A DNA stretch of 64,000 nt from CAVVSQ01 sp963848825 (GTDB lineage: Bacteria > Planctomycetota > Planctomycetia > Gemmatales > Gemmataceae). This document shows, piece after piece, positions 21,019 to 30,363 of the stretch; the stretch's first letter is position 1; every line of letters begins with the position of its first letter. Location of the stretch: contig CAWKFA010000009.1 of assembly GCA_963848825.1 (NCBI GenBank), positions 434,001 through 498,000 on the forward strand. The letters run 5' to 3'. Made by a program: the position numbers and the translations under genes. The notes beneath the pieces were generated by a model. It made no database searches and had not been told where the DNA came from. It saw nothing but the letters and a program-made list of their open reading frames with translations.

Positions 21019-24000
21019 TTATAGCCCGTCCAGGAGCGCGATGAGCGTGGCGGACGCCTGGATCGTCGGCAGTTCCTTACGACCGACGTCCTTGGTAAGA
21101 ATGGCTGTGTAGCTAACCTGCAGATCAACTACCACCGTGGTGATATTGCCGGCAAAATCCTTGATCGTGAAGGTCAAGGTGACGATATCGTTGTTCTGTG
21201 CGTCCTTATGGACCGGCGAAAAGTACTTCGGGTCATTCAACTTGACGGCCAGCTCGAAGTGGCGTTTGCCAAAACTGTCGTCGACGATCGACCCCATGAT
21301 GACAAAAGTGGCGCCATTATCGATGTCCGCCCTGTTTATGGGACGGAGCGTATTGGCGCTGAACTCAAAAGTTGGCGGCGTGAAGTCGCCATAGACCAGC
21401 AGCGTCCGCGTCGCGCCGGCGATCTGGCGCGTGAGCAGGTTCCAGCCGCTTTGCAGCGTCACCGGCGCGGCCTCCTTGACCGTCTTGTACTTGTTGGTGT
21501 TGGTATCCAGATACTTGTAGCTCAAGGTATAGCTGGCGTTGTTGGTGTACTTGGCGCTCGTCAGTTTGAGGTCGGTCTGGTAGATCGCGAGCTTGGGCCC
21601 GATTAAGCCGTTGACGTGCTGGGCATTGCCATCCACGGCGCCGTCCGGCGCCACGATGCCGCCGATGGCCAGGCCGTACTGGCTGAAAAGCTGAGCGTTG
21701 GTCTTGTCCTTTAGCGCATCGGGCACGAAGGATGCCGCCTGGGGGCCAAAATTCGCATCATTAGGATGATCGGTGCTGGGGAAGGGCGTGAAGCCGGCGG
21801 CCTGTTCTTTGTAATAAATCTGGGCCCCGTTGATGCTCACCAGGCCGATGCGCACGATGTCCGGGTCAAAGTTGGTGGTGATGTCATTGTCTTTGGGGTT
21901 GAAGTTGGTGTGCAAATAGATGTCCCACTGAACGCGATTGTGGGTGCCGGTCTTGTCCTTGAAAACAAGGGTGTGCAGGAAGGTCACGGGGTCAGTGGTG
22001 CTGGCGTCGTGAATGTTGACCATCCGGTCGAGGCTGTTGGTGGTGCTGATGTCGATGTCCTTGAGGTTGTTGAACGTTCCGCCAATGACCTCATTGGTGC
22101 CGTTCACGGGGGCGTCAATGCCGACGTTCCAGCCCTGGATATTGAGGTGGTCGTAGGTGAGGCTGCGGGTGACACTGTTACGGGCAAAGGCGGTGCCGCC
22201 CGGACTGTTCAAGTTACCCGTGAGGCTGACGTTTTTGAACATTAAATGATTGGTGTAGGGATCGAACATGCCAGTGCCGCTGCTCAGTCCCCATGCCCGG
22301 AAATCTTCCACGACGCTTTCTCGGCTATCACTCACTCCCAGCAGGCTAAACCAGGACTCGAAGGCGTCGCCCGAGGCGAATGCCTTGTTGCCCTTGAATA
22401 GGCGCAGCGGCACATCGCCGTCGGCCACCGTGGGCTGGCCGTGGGCCCAGGTTGGATCGGCGAGGTTAGCCGCCGCTATGGTAGTGACGCCAAGCCCCTT
22501 CTGATTCAGTCCCACGGGGAAGAACACATAGCCGGCATGGCGCTGGCCCGCGGCGACATTATTGATCAACGACACATTGCCGCCTTGTAGCCAAAAACCG
22601 TCCCCCTGGTGGCCGAAATCCTGTACTTGCTTGCGGGACTCGATGCCATCGCCGGATCCCCGCGAATGGATCGCGATGTTATGGCTAAAGGAACCAATCT
22701 CGTCGCCAGCCTCGGTCACGTAGGCGGCGCCGAGCGCGTTGAAAACGACGTTGTCGGACACATCCACATTACTGCTGTGATTGACGATGCCCCAGCCGGG
22801 ACTGTCCACGACCGCGCTCCCGGTAATGGTCGCGGGGCTATCGCCAGGGTTGACGCCATCGCGATGAAAATGGACCGCATAGCGGCCGCGTGCATTGAGG
22901 CCTGTACGCGCCACCTCCAGAACGGGGCTGCCGCCTACACTTACCACGTTGCCGTTGGCGTCGACCTCCGGAACCAGCACGCGATGCGCTCCATACCTGG
23001 CCACCTGGTCAGGCGTTAAGGTCGGATTGGGATCTTTCAGCAAAACATCCGTGGTCTTCATCCCAGGATTGTCCGGATCGTCCACCAGCACCGGATCGTC
23101 AATGAGAGTGCGCTTGTCGGTACGGCCCAGCCCATAAAAACCGGCGCTATCCACGTGCACATCGTCGTTGTGCATGAACATGACGTGTCCGCGCTGGGAA
23201 ACGCTGCCTACATACTGCGAGCCGTCGAGGGTGAAGATGGCCGGGTCGGACTCAAAAACGGCGTTGCGACTCACGTCGGCGACGTAAACGGAGCCGGCGC
23301 TGTGGTTAAATTTAAGTGCGGACGCCAGGGTCACCACCGAACCGTTGATGCCTGCCAGGGCCACCTGTTCGTCTTGATTGTGGCCGCTGGAATTGGCGGC
23401 AGTGTCGCCAGTCACGATAAGCCGGTCGCCGGCCGACCAGTCCGTCGGAACGCTACCCAAATCGAATTTGAGAGTATTGGCGGCCAGGGCCGTAGGGACG
23501 GCCACGAAACTTGTGGTCGTGGAGCCGTAGATGTTCACGTCTCCATGGGAGACAAAGCCGAGGCTAAACTGGAGCGGGTCCCAGAGAAGACGGTCGCTGT
23601 CGCTCATTTGGCTGGCGAAAATGACCTTGGCCGCGCGGGCGCTGTCGATGCGCTGATTCGCGGTCCCCATCTCGAAAGTGCCTGTGGGCTCGACGATGAA
23701 GGTATCCACCCTGACGGTCGAGTTGCTCAATGGGTCGAAGGTGAAGGTGCCGTCGTCGCGAATGGTTCGTAGCGCGGGGGAAGTGCCAACCATGGTCACG
23801 GTCGTGTTGACCGATATCACAACGTCGTCGCCGTTGCCAGGGTGCGTACCGTCCTGCACATAAACATTGCCAACATGGTGCTCCCAGATATTGTCGGACC
23901 ATTTCCCGGAAGCAAAAGAGCGATATTCAACCGCGGCGTCAGGGACCAAACCGCCGACCACCGCACCCGTTGTGTCCTTCGAGCCAAAGACCGCCAGGTG

Positions 24001-24150
24001 TTCGGCATCCAGCACGGGGCTGGCGTGAAGCAACAACCGCCCTTCCAGCTCTTCGACCTGTGGCCGACGCCTGCTGTGAACTGCCGGGCGATGGGTCTTT
24101 TGAAAATGGGAAAGGACAGAACGCCACATGAGTCGAGAAAAGACACCCAT
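21019..24150 (-). CDS. LEPR-XLL/G8-domain surface protein with parallel beta-helix
   Basis: Intact 1,043-residue protein, probably cell-surface or secreted. Residues about 30-43 read RPQVEELEGRLLLHASP, matching the planctomycete LEPR-XLL-type N-terminal motif found on large exported proteins. A G8 domain follows (GNGDDVVISVNTTVTM, IRDDGTFTFDPLSNSTV, GTFEMGTAN), then LIVTGDTAANSSGH and right-handed beta-helix-type repeats (GRYAVHFHRDGVNPGD, SPGWGIVNHSSNVDVSDN, GAAYVTEAGDEIG, GDGFWLQGGNVSLINN). G8 plus such a helix also occurs in animal CEMIP/TMEM2 and fibrocystin, where CEMIP and TMEM2 relate to hyaluronan breakdown. By analogy a polysaccharide-directed role is possible; this is inference. It is transcribed towards the LptB-like gene. 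Confidence 0.85.
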   Translation of the reverse strand: MGVFSRLMWRSVLSHFQKTHRPAVHSRRRPQVEELEGRLLLHASPVLDAEHLAVFGSKDTTGAVVGGLVPDAAVEYRSFASGKWSDNIWEHHVGNVYVQDGTHPGNGDDVVISVNTTVTMVGTSPALRTIRDDGTFTFDPLSNSTVRVDTFIVEPTGTFEMGTANQRIDSARAAKVIFASQMSDSDRLLWDPLQFSLGFVSHGDVNIYGSTTTSFVAVPTALAANTLKFDLGSVPTDWSAGDRLIVTGDTAANSSGHNQDEQVALAGINGSVVTLASALKFNHSAGSVYVADVSRNAVFESDPAIFTLDGSQYVGSVSQRGHVMFMHNDDVHVDSAGFYGLGRTDKRTLIDDPVLVDDPDNPGMKTTDVLLKDPNPTLTPDQVARYGAHRVLVPEVDANGNVVSVGGSPVLEVARTGLNARGRYAVHFHRDGVNPGDSPATITGSAVVDSPGWGIVNHSSNVDVSDNVVFNALGAAYVTEAGDEIGSFSHNIAIHSRGSGDGIESRKQVQDFGHQGDGFWLQGGNVSLINNVAAGQRHAGYVFFPVGLNQKGLGVTTIAAANLADPTWAHGQPTVADGDVPLRLFKGNKAFASGDAFESWFSLLGVSDSRESVVEDFRAWGLSSGTGMFDPYTNHLMFKNVSLTGNLNSPGGTAFARNSVTRSLTYDHLNIQGWNVGIDAPVNGTNEVIGGTFNNLKDIDISTTNSLDRMVNIHDASTTDPVTFLHTLVFKDKTGTHNRVQWDIYLHTNFNPKDNDITTNFDPDIVRIGLVSINGAQIYYKEQAAGFTPFPSTDHPNDANFGPQAASFVPDALKDKTNAQLFSQYGLAIGGIVAPDGAVDGNAQHVNGLIGPKLAIYQTDLKLTSAKYTNNASYTLSYKYLDTNTNKYKTVKEAAPVTLQSGWNLLTRQIAGATRTLLVYGDFTPPTFEFSANTLRPINRADIDNGATFVIMGSIVDDSFGKRHFELAVKLNDPKYFSPVHKDAQNNDIVTLTFTIKDFAGNITTVVVDLQVSYTAILTKDVGRKELPTIQASATLIALLDGL

Positions 24151-24412
24151 GGACCTGGTACTCCTGTACGAGAGGCTCCTTTTACGGAGAGATGCGAGAA
24201 TAGGAAACTACAAAGACGGGTTCTTGGCTCGAATCGCCGGACAGAATAACCGGCACAACCGGATTAAAGGGACAGGACAGACGACCGAAGGCAAAGTAGC
24301 TCTCAAAAGGCCTGCTGTCAAATAAAAGCAGGTGAATATTTCAAAAAGTTTTGACGGAGGAGTTTAGCCCGCGCGAACGAGTCTTTTCAGAAGTTGGTGC
24401 TGGCGTTATCAA

Positions 24413-25064
24413 CTACACGAGCGTGCTTGCCGCGGCCCTGGCGTTATCGATAAAGCGCCGCATCTTGTCCACATCTTTTTGCCCGGGGCTTTTTTCAACG
24501 CCGCTGGCTACATCGACCCCGTAGGGCCGCACCAGCCGTATTGCTTCGGCGACATTGTCCGGCGTCAGGCCGCCAGCCAGGATGATCGGAATACCGGGTT
24601 GAAAATCAGCGAGCAAGGACCAGGGGGCCGTTTGGCCGGTGCCGCCAAAGGCGCCCGGTACATGCGCATCGAGCAACAGCGCAGATGGCAACTGTCCCGC
24701 GCTTCGGCAATCTTCGATAAACGTGATAATGCGCTGGAGGCTAGCCGTGTCACGCACGCCAAAGGCAGGTATAAATCGGGGAGGCCCCGGCGGACAGGGT
24801 GTCAGGTTGTCGCCGTGGAATTGGATGGTGCGGATATGTTGTAAGCGCGCCGTCACGGCGCTCATGTGCGCCAAACGTCTCGTTTACGAACAGGGCAACT
24901 GGTTCGACAAAAGGTGGCAGGTCGCTCAGGATCGCTGCCGCTTGCCCTTCCGTCACGTAGCGTGGAGACCGGGCGTAGAAATTAAGTCCCAGCGCATCCG
25001 CCCCGCACTCCACCGCCGCTTTCGCGCCGGCGAGGTCGGTGATTCCGCAGATTTTGACGCGCAT
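24413..25064 (-). CDS. trpF: Phosphoribosylanthranilate isomerase, one frame break
   Basis: TrpF converts phosphoribosylanthranilate to carboxyphenylamino-deoxyribulose phosphate in tryptophan synthesis. The N-terminus MRVKICGITDLAGAKAA holds the catalytic cysteine (KICGIT), and LGLNFYARSPRYV follows. The frame breaks near 24875: VNETF should continue AHMSAVTARLQHIRTIQFHG, with one G extra. The second part holds LLLDAHVPGAFGGTGQTAPW with the catalytic aspartate, IILAGGLTPDNVAEAI and VDVASGVEKSPGQKD, all typical. The ATG is three bases after the DUF3500 stop, so the two are co-transcribed. The trpB and trpA genes lie about 9 kb away, so the tryptophan genes are scattered. Confidence 0.92.
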
Positions 25065-25067
25065 GGC

Positions 25068-26099
25068 CTAATTGATCCCGAAGTCCCCTTTGATGCGCCG
25101 CCAGGCGCTGTGGATATGGTTGTTGGCGTTGCCCGCCGAATCGGCCTGCACATTCAGAAACTCGATGACGAAGGTTGGGCCCTGCACGCGATAGGTTAGA
25201 CCCTTGCCGGCTTCCGTCGATCCGGTGAAGGCGAAGTGAACATTGTCCATGCCGGCTTCGCGAGCATTTCTAAGCTCCGCGGCCGCCACGTCCGGCGGCA
25301 TACGGTCGGTATAGCTCTTGAGCAGCTTCATTAAAGTCTGTTTCTGGGGGTCCGTCATCTTGCCCGCGGCCAGTCCGACGGGAGCACCAACCTTCGGCGC
25401 CACGGATTTTTCTTCGGGCTCCGGGAATTTCTTGTTCTTCTGCAAGGCGACCTGCTTTTGCTCATCGCTCAAGCTATCGTAAAGCTGCTTGGCAATGTCC
25501 TCGACGGGTGCCAGGATGCGCAGGCCCTTCTTATCCCCGCTTTTGACCTCGGCGGGATTGGCGCCAAAAAAGAATGGCGTCGACGCAATGACCTGGGAGC
25601 CGTCCATGGTGAAATTGATGGAGAGATGGTGGCCCTCGACCCGCCAGCCCCACTTGCCGGTCTTGGCCGGCGTGCCGAAGATCGTGAAGAAGTACCATTC
25701 CGGATTGCGAACCATCGCACCTTTCTTCTCCTGGTCGCGCAGGATACTTTCCAGGCTCATGATCGTGTTGGCGGTAACATTGCCGGTTTCGCTAGTGCCC
25801 GCCTTGACCAGGGCCAGGGCAGCCTGCTTTTGTTCCGGTTTCATTTCTTCGAGCGGCAGGCCCTTGCGTGTGGATTTCTTGGCGGCGTTCTGTTGCGGCG
25901 TAAAGAACCAGTTGGTGCGTTCCTTGCTCTCGAAGGGAAACGTCGCCTGCATCTTTTGCTCGCCGGTAAGTCCGTCGAGGAAGGTTTGAGCCGCACTTAC
26001 GATCGTGGCGCCCGACGTTTCGCCTTGTTGGGCGACGTAAGCGAGCCCCGCCAGGGACATGAGCGCGACGATGGCCAGGGAGAGACGCACCAGCTTCAT
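25068..26099 (-). CDS. DUF3500 family exported protein
   Basis: Intact 343-residue DUF3500 protein; the family has no established activity. The signal peptide MKLVRLSLAIVALMSLAGLAYVA starts at ATG 26099; the frame opens 13 codons earlier but without leader character. Family segments visible are TFPFESKERTNWFFTP, WGWRVEGHHLSINFTM, PFFFGANPAEV, MDNVHFAFTGSTE and YRVQGPTFVIEFLNVQ, then a C-terminal NHIHSAWR. A lysine/glutamine-rich linker divides two halves. It is probably exported. The trpF start lies three bases beyond its stop, an unusual coupling of an exported protein gene with a biosynthetic gene. Confidence 0.88.
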   Translation of the reverse strand: MKLVRLSLAIVALMSLAGLAYVAQQGETSGATIVSAAQTFLDGLTGEQKMQATFPFESKERTNWFFTPQQNAAKKSTRKGLPLEEMKPEQKQAALALVKAGTSETGNVTANTIMSLESILRDQEKKGAMVRNPEWYFFTIFGTPAKTGKWGWRVEGHHLSINFTMDGSQVIASTPFFFGANPAEVKSGDKKGLRILAPVEDIAKQLYDSLSDEQKQVALQKNKKFPEPEEKSVAPKVGAPVGLAAGKMTDPQKQTLMKLLKSYTDRMPPDVAAAELRNAREAGMDNVHFAFTGSTEAGKGLTYRVQGPTFVIEFLNVQADSAGNANNHIHSAWRRIKGDFGIN

Positions 26100-26164
26100 G
26101 ACCAGCCTCCATTGAAGACAAAAGGAGAGTATCCGCAAGGGAGTAGGCCCTTTTCGGACAGCTA

Positions 26165-26644
26165 TCAGGCGATCGAAATCTCGAGTATTTTGAACTTCAC
26201 GGTCCCCATCGGAACCTGAATTTCCGCGACCTCGCCAACCTTCTTGCCCAGGAGGCCATTGCCGATCGGGCTGTTGGTGAGGATCCTGTTTTGATTGTAG
26301 TCCTCCTCACCATTGCCAACCAGTATAAAGACTTCTTCTTCATCCAGATCGAGGTCTTTTACCTTGACCTTGGAACCGAACACGACGGTATCGGTTGGTA
26401 GGGTGCTCTTGTCGATGATATGAGCGCTGGCCAACTTATTTTTGATCTGGTTGATCTTGGCTTCCAGCATCCCCTGGTCTTCACGGGCCGCGTGATATTC
26501 CGCGTTTTCGCTCAGGTCGCCCAGGTCGCGAGCGGCGGCAATCCGGCGCGCCAGCTCGATCATCTCATGGTTTTGTTTACGATCGAGATCTGCCTTGAGT
26601 TTGTCATACCCTTCCCGGGTCATTGGAAAACGTTCGATCGACAT
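26165..26644 (-). CDS. greA: Transcription elongation factor GreA
   Basis: GreA enters the secondary channel of RNA polymerase and stimulates transcript cleavage in backtracked complexes. The 159-residue length fits. The N-terminal coiled coil starts MSIERFPMTREGYDKLKADL and carries the acidic tip ARDLGDLSENAEYHAAREDQ. The FKBP-like C-terminal domain has VFGSKVKVKDLD, NSPIGNGLLGKKVGEVAEI and VKFKILEI. ATG 26644 is selected because the family starts there; the frame is open upstream without similarity. It is divergent from the histidine kinase gene and 66 bases upstream of the DUF3500 gene. Confidence 0.96.
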   Translation of the reverse strand: MSIERFPMTREGYDKLKADLDRKQNHEMIELARRIAAARDLGDLSENAEYHAAREDQGMLEAKINQIKNKLASAHIIDKSTLPTDTVVFGSKVKVKDLDLDEEEVFILVGNGEEDYNQNRILTNSPIGNGLLGKKVGEVAEIQVPMGTVKFKILEISIA

Positions 26645-26997
26645 GGCGATTCGACCCCCTAGTCGGCGTTTCGTGGATGAAACGTCAATACAAAACCGCA
26701 GTCCGGGGGAGAACACTCCGCGCGGCTGCGGGAAACCTAGTCCGGTTACTGAACGATACCCTGTGCGCCCGGCCCGGGAAGTTAACCCAGGCCAGACGGC
26801 TTTACCCATCTTTACGCGGTGCACGCCACTTGTAAAGCCTTATTTTTGATCGTTGGATCAGGTTTTATCGGTACATACTTCCCAGTTTGCCCCGATTGAC
26901 GGCAAACTTCCACTTCGCGTGCAAAAAACTGCTCTCCACCAAACAGTCAGCTTCTGGTAAAGTCCCGCCGCTACCACGCGGACAAGGAGGTCGGGGC
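26645..26997. other. Divergent intergenic region greA / histidine kinase
   Basis: This 353-base spacer must hold the promoters of both greA (-) and the kinase (+). It is somewhat AT-richer around 26820-26900. I see no RNA gene, repeat or strong sigma-70-like promoter; a TTGATC at about 26847 is the only weak candidate. Confidence 0.4.
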
Positions 26998-28620
26998 GTG
27001 ACCTGCAGTTGGCGCATTCGCCATAAATTGATGCTGGGGCTAGGCCTGGTCATGGCGATCATGGGCCTGCTTCTGGGAGGTACGCTCAAAGGTTTGGCAT
27101 CCTATCGCGCCACCATGCGAACGATCGAAAGCAAACTGGTGGAGTTGACGGAGGCCGACAATTTCTGGTCCGAAATCAAGGTGCTTCCCACGGCCAACGA
27201 CCATGTGGATCAAGCCAAGAAAGCGCTGGCGGATTTCGATGCCAAGCTAGATGCCTTGAGCGCGCACGGCGACCAGGCCAGCACCTACAAGGAAAAAGAA
27301 TACGTCAAAGGGCTGTGGGAAAAGTTTGACCAGCTCGAGGCTGCTTTTGAAAGCAATACCAACACCTCGATCCTCAAGGAACGCGCCAGTGCCAATAACA
27401 ATGGCGAAAAGGCGGACCCTATCAAAAATGCCATTCATGAGCTTGATGATACCGCCAAGGACCTTCACAATTCGATCTATTCTGATTTGAAGGAACGTAT
27501 TAAAACATCCAAGAAGGAATACAACGTCAGCTTCGCCATCATCGTCACCACCAGCGTGCTTGCGGCACTCCTGATGGCTGGCCTCTTGAGGTTCTTTTAT
27601 CGCTCCGTGGCCCATCCCATGCGCGACCTCGAGCAGGGCGTCGGCCGGGTCGCCAAGGGTGATTTCGAACACCGCATTGTGGTCCGCTCCGGGGATGAAT
27701 TTGAGGACCTGGCCAAGGCCTACAACGATATGACCGAGCGCCTCAGGGACATGTACCGTGATTTGGCTCAGCAGGTCAACGAGCGCAGCCGACAGCTGGT
27801 GCGTTCGGAGCGGCTGGCGGGCGTTGGCTTTTTGGCTGCGGGCGTGGCCCACGAAATCAACAATCCGCTTGCCAGCATCGCCTTTTGCAGCGAGGCACTT
27901 GAGCGTCGACTGGCCGACCTGTTTGAGGGGGGCGGCGTTCGCGGGAACGCGGCCGGTAACGTCGCCCAGGAGCGTGAGATCGTCACCAAGTATCTGAAGA
28001 TGATCGAAGACGAGGCCTTCCGCTGCAAGAAGATTACCCAAAAGCTGCTCGAGTTCAGCCGGGGCGGCGAGCACCGCCGCGAGCAGACGGACATTGGGGA
28101 CTTGATCCAGGTCGTTCTCGACATGGTACAGCACCTGCCCAGCGCCAAGGGCAAGGAAGTGGTCTTCGAGCCCGCTGACAAGATCGTCGCCTGGGTCAAT
28201 GGCCAGGAGATTCAGCAGGTTTTCCTCAATCTGGTCGTCAATGCCCTCGAAAGCATGGAAGAAGGCGGCCGTCTTATCATTAGTGGGCGGATTAAAGACG
28301 GCATGGCGGAATTGGTTTTTAGGGACACGGGTTGCGGCATGACGGGCGAGGTGCTCGAAAACATCTTCGAGCCCTTCTTCACCCGCAGCCGGACCGGCAA
28401 GGGAACGGGGCTGGGATTATCGATCAGCCACCGCATCATCACGCAGCACGGCGGCGACATCGAGGCTGCATCGCAGGGCCCGAACCAGGGGAGCACCTTC
28501 ACGGTGCGCGTGCCGCTGGAGGCCTCGGCCGTCAAGCCGGAAGATGATTCGGAGAACCTTGACCCCGAAGCGGCGTTTTTGAAGTTGAGCGATGCCCGGC
28601 GGGAACGTAAAGCGGCCTGA
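26998..28620 (+). CDS. Membrane histidine kinase (sensor, HAMP, HisKA, HATPase)
   Basis: A 540-residue sensor kinase. The GTG at 26998 is chosen because AAGGAGG lies seven bases upstream and the first membrane segment follows at once (MLGLGLVMAIMGLLLGG, residues about 12-28). A periplasmic helical region of about 140 residues is next, resembling four-helix-bundle sensors. The second membrane segment is FAIIVTTSVLAALLMAGLLR (about 178-198), followed by HAMP, then the H-box VAHEINNPLAS near residue 283. The ATPase part shows the N-box FLNLVVNALESM, the G1 box DTGCGMTG, FEPFFTRS, and G2 GKGTGLGLS. The NtrC-type regulator gene follows 58 bases later, so the pair is a two-component system. The signal sensed is unknown. 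Confidence 0.92.
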   Translation: MTCSWRIRHKLMLGLGLVMAIMGLLLGGTLKGLASYRATMRTIESKLVELTEADNFWSEIKVLPTANDHVDQAKKALADFDAKLDALSAHGDQASTYKEKEYVKGLWEKFDQLEAAFESNTNTSILKERASANNNGEKADPIKNAIHELDDTAKDLHNSIYSDLKERIKTSKKEYNVSFAIIVTTSVLAALLMAGLLRFFYRSVAHPMRDLEQGVGRVAKGDFEHRIVVRSGDEFEDLAKAYNDMTERLRDMYRDLAQQVNERSRQLVRSERLAGVGFLAAGVAHEINNPLASIAFCSEALERRLADLFEGGGVRGNAAGNVAQEREIVTKYLKMIEDEAFRCKKITQKLLEFSRGGEHRREQTDIGDLIQVVLDMVQHLPSAKGKEVVFEPADKIVAWVNGQEIQQVFLNLVVNALESMEEGGRLIISGRIKDGMAELVFRDTGCGMTGEVLENIFEPFFTRSRTGKGTGLGLSISHRIITQHGGDIEAASQGPNQGSTFTVRVPLEASAVKPEDDSENLDPEAAFLKLSDARRERKAA

Positions 28621-28678
28621 GTAGACGCGCGGTTCACCAACCGCGTCGATGCAGCGATGGACCATAAGGAGGCGTGTC

Positions 28679-30094
28679 TTGGCGGCGCATAAGGGACTAC
28701 GCATTCTGTTCGCGGACGATGAACGGTCGCTCCAGGAATTAATGCGCGCTGAATTGCCCCGCCTGGGGCATGAGGTCACGGTCTGTCCGGACGGTAAAGC
28801 CGCCGTCAAGGCCCTGGAGAAAGCGGCTTTTGACGCGGCCATCCTGGACTTGCGCATGCCAGGCCTGAACGGCATCGAGGTTCTCGATCAAATCAAGCAT
28901 GTCAGCGCCGATACCGAAGTAGTCATCATGACGGGCCACGCCAGCATGGAGACGGCCATCGAAGCCGTACGGCTTGGCGCTTTCGATTACGTGACCAAGC
29001 CCTGCAAGTTGGCCGAAATTGAGTCTGTCCTCAAAAAGATCAGCGAAAAGCGTGATCTCAAGCACAAGGCGCTCGCTCTGCAATCACGTGTGCAAGCCGC
29101 CGAAGGGCCAACGATTTTGGTGGGTGCCTCCCCGGCGATGGGTGCGGTGCACAGGCTTATCGCCACGGTGGCGCCGACCGATTCCACCGTCATGATTCTT
29201 GGCGAGACTGGCACGGGCAAGGAACTGGCCGCGCGGACCCTCTTTCTGGAAAGTAAGCGCGCCGACATGCCGTTCATTCCAGTCAACTGTGGGGCCTTGT
29301 CGGAAAACCTGGTGGAAAGCGAGCTTTTCGGCCACCGCAAAGGATCGTTCACGGGTGCCGAGCGTGATCACAAGGGCTTGTTCGAGGTTGCCGATGGGGG
29401 CACGCTGTTCCTCGATGAAGTGGGCGAACTCAACAAGAACATTCAGGTGAAGCTGCTGCGCTTCCTGGAATCGGGCGAAATACGCCGTGTCGGCGAAACC
29501 GAACCCTTTCGCACCGACGTACGCGTCTTGTGTGCCACGAACCGCAACCTGCGCGAATTGATCCAAAACGACGAGTTTCGCGAAGACCTTTATTTTCGCA
29601 TCAATACCTTTGAAATTCGCCTCCCCCCCTTGCGCGAACGCCGGCAGGATATCCCCGATCTGGCTCGCCACCTTTTGGCCCGAGCCGCCCGGCGCCCCCT
29701 GGAGCAGGTGGCCGATCTGTTAGCGCCGGAAACAGTTGATACGTTGCTCGAATATGAATGGCCCGGCAATGTTCGCGAACTGGCCAACGTCATGGAGCAT
29801 GCTTACATCCTGGCGGGAGGCGGCCGCATCACCAGCGAACATTTACCGCACCACCTGCTTACCGGCCGCGAGCCCCTCACGCTACCTCTGCGTCCGCAGG
29901 TGCAGATGTCGCCTGGGACGGTGGCCAGCGGGTCGCCCAAGACCCTCAAAGAAATCGAAATGGATCACATCTTCAAGGTTCTGGAGCGGCATAAAGGCAA
30001 CAAGCCCGCCGCCGCCACGGAACTCGGCATCGTCCTCAAAACGCTCTACAACAAGCTCAATCAGTGGGAAGAGGAACGCAAAAACGCGGGGTAG
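28679..30094 (+). CDS. NtrC-family sigma-54-dependent response regulator
   Basis: Partner regulator of the upstream kinase, 471 residues. The start is a TTG at 28679 with AAGGAGG six bases upstream, giving AAHKGLRILFADDE; an ATG at 28649 is in frame but lies before the ribosome site. The REC domain has phospho-acceptor Asp57 in ILDLRMPG and the conserved VIMTGHAS and YVTKPCK. The AAA+ domain has Walker A LGETGTGKE, GSFTGA (the sigma-54-contacting loop, usually GAFTGA), LFLDEVGEL, and arginine-finger region DLYFRINTFEIRLPPLRER. A Fis-type helix-turn-helix ends the protein (GNKPAAATELGIVLKTLYNK). It should activate sigma-54 promoters; none near is obvious. Confidence 0.94.
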   Translation: MAAHKGLRILFADDERSLQELMRAELPRLGHEVTVCPDGKAAVKALEKAAFDAAILDLRMPGLNGIEVLDQIKHVSADTEVVIMTGHASMETAIEAVRLGAFDYVTKPCKLAEIESVLKKISEKRDLKHKALALQSRVQAAEGPTILVGASPAMGAVHRLIATVAPTDSTVMILGETGTGKELAARTLFLESKRADMPFIPVNCGALSENLVESELFGHRKGSFTGAERDHKGLFEVADGGTLFLDEVGELNKNIQVKLLRFLESGEIRRVGETEPFRTDVRVLCATNRNLRELIQNDEFREDLYFRINTFEIRLPPLRERRQDIPDLARHLLARAARRPLEQVADLLAPETVDTLLEYEWPGNVRELANVMEHAYILAGGGRITSEHLPHHLLTGREPLTLPLRPQVQMSPGTVASGSPKTLKEIEMDHIFKVLERHKGNKPAAATELGIVLKTLYNKLNQWEEERKNAG

Positions 30095-30363
30095 GCAGCC
30101 CCTTCGGCCAGCACCCTGCCCCTGCGTTCGAGCAATTGTGCACTTATGCGCACATTGGTGCTAATCACTTCGCCAGCGGCAAATGGCCGCCGCGGATGTT
30201 CATGGGGAAGTCCATGGTGATCGCGGCTTCCCATGCTCACCCGGAGTACCGTGTGAGCATGCCACCCGTTCCCCTTGGTTTGTAAATTGGGCCGAAGCCC
30301 AGGCAAATAGGCTTGATCGAGTCAAAGATGCGAAATACCGAGACCGTCTTGTGAATTAATCTT
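30095..30363. other. Spacer after the two-component system
   Basis: It separates the regulator gene (+) from the end of the FHA gene (-). No gene, hairpin with T tract or RNA is evident. Confidence 0.3.

Noticed and set aside
21766..23772. Plus-strand frames over the G8 protein gene
   Set aside because: Antisense to an intact 1,043-residue protein; composition rich in Val/Gly/Ala is a mirror of that gene.
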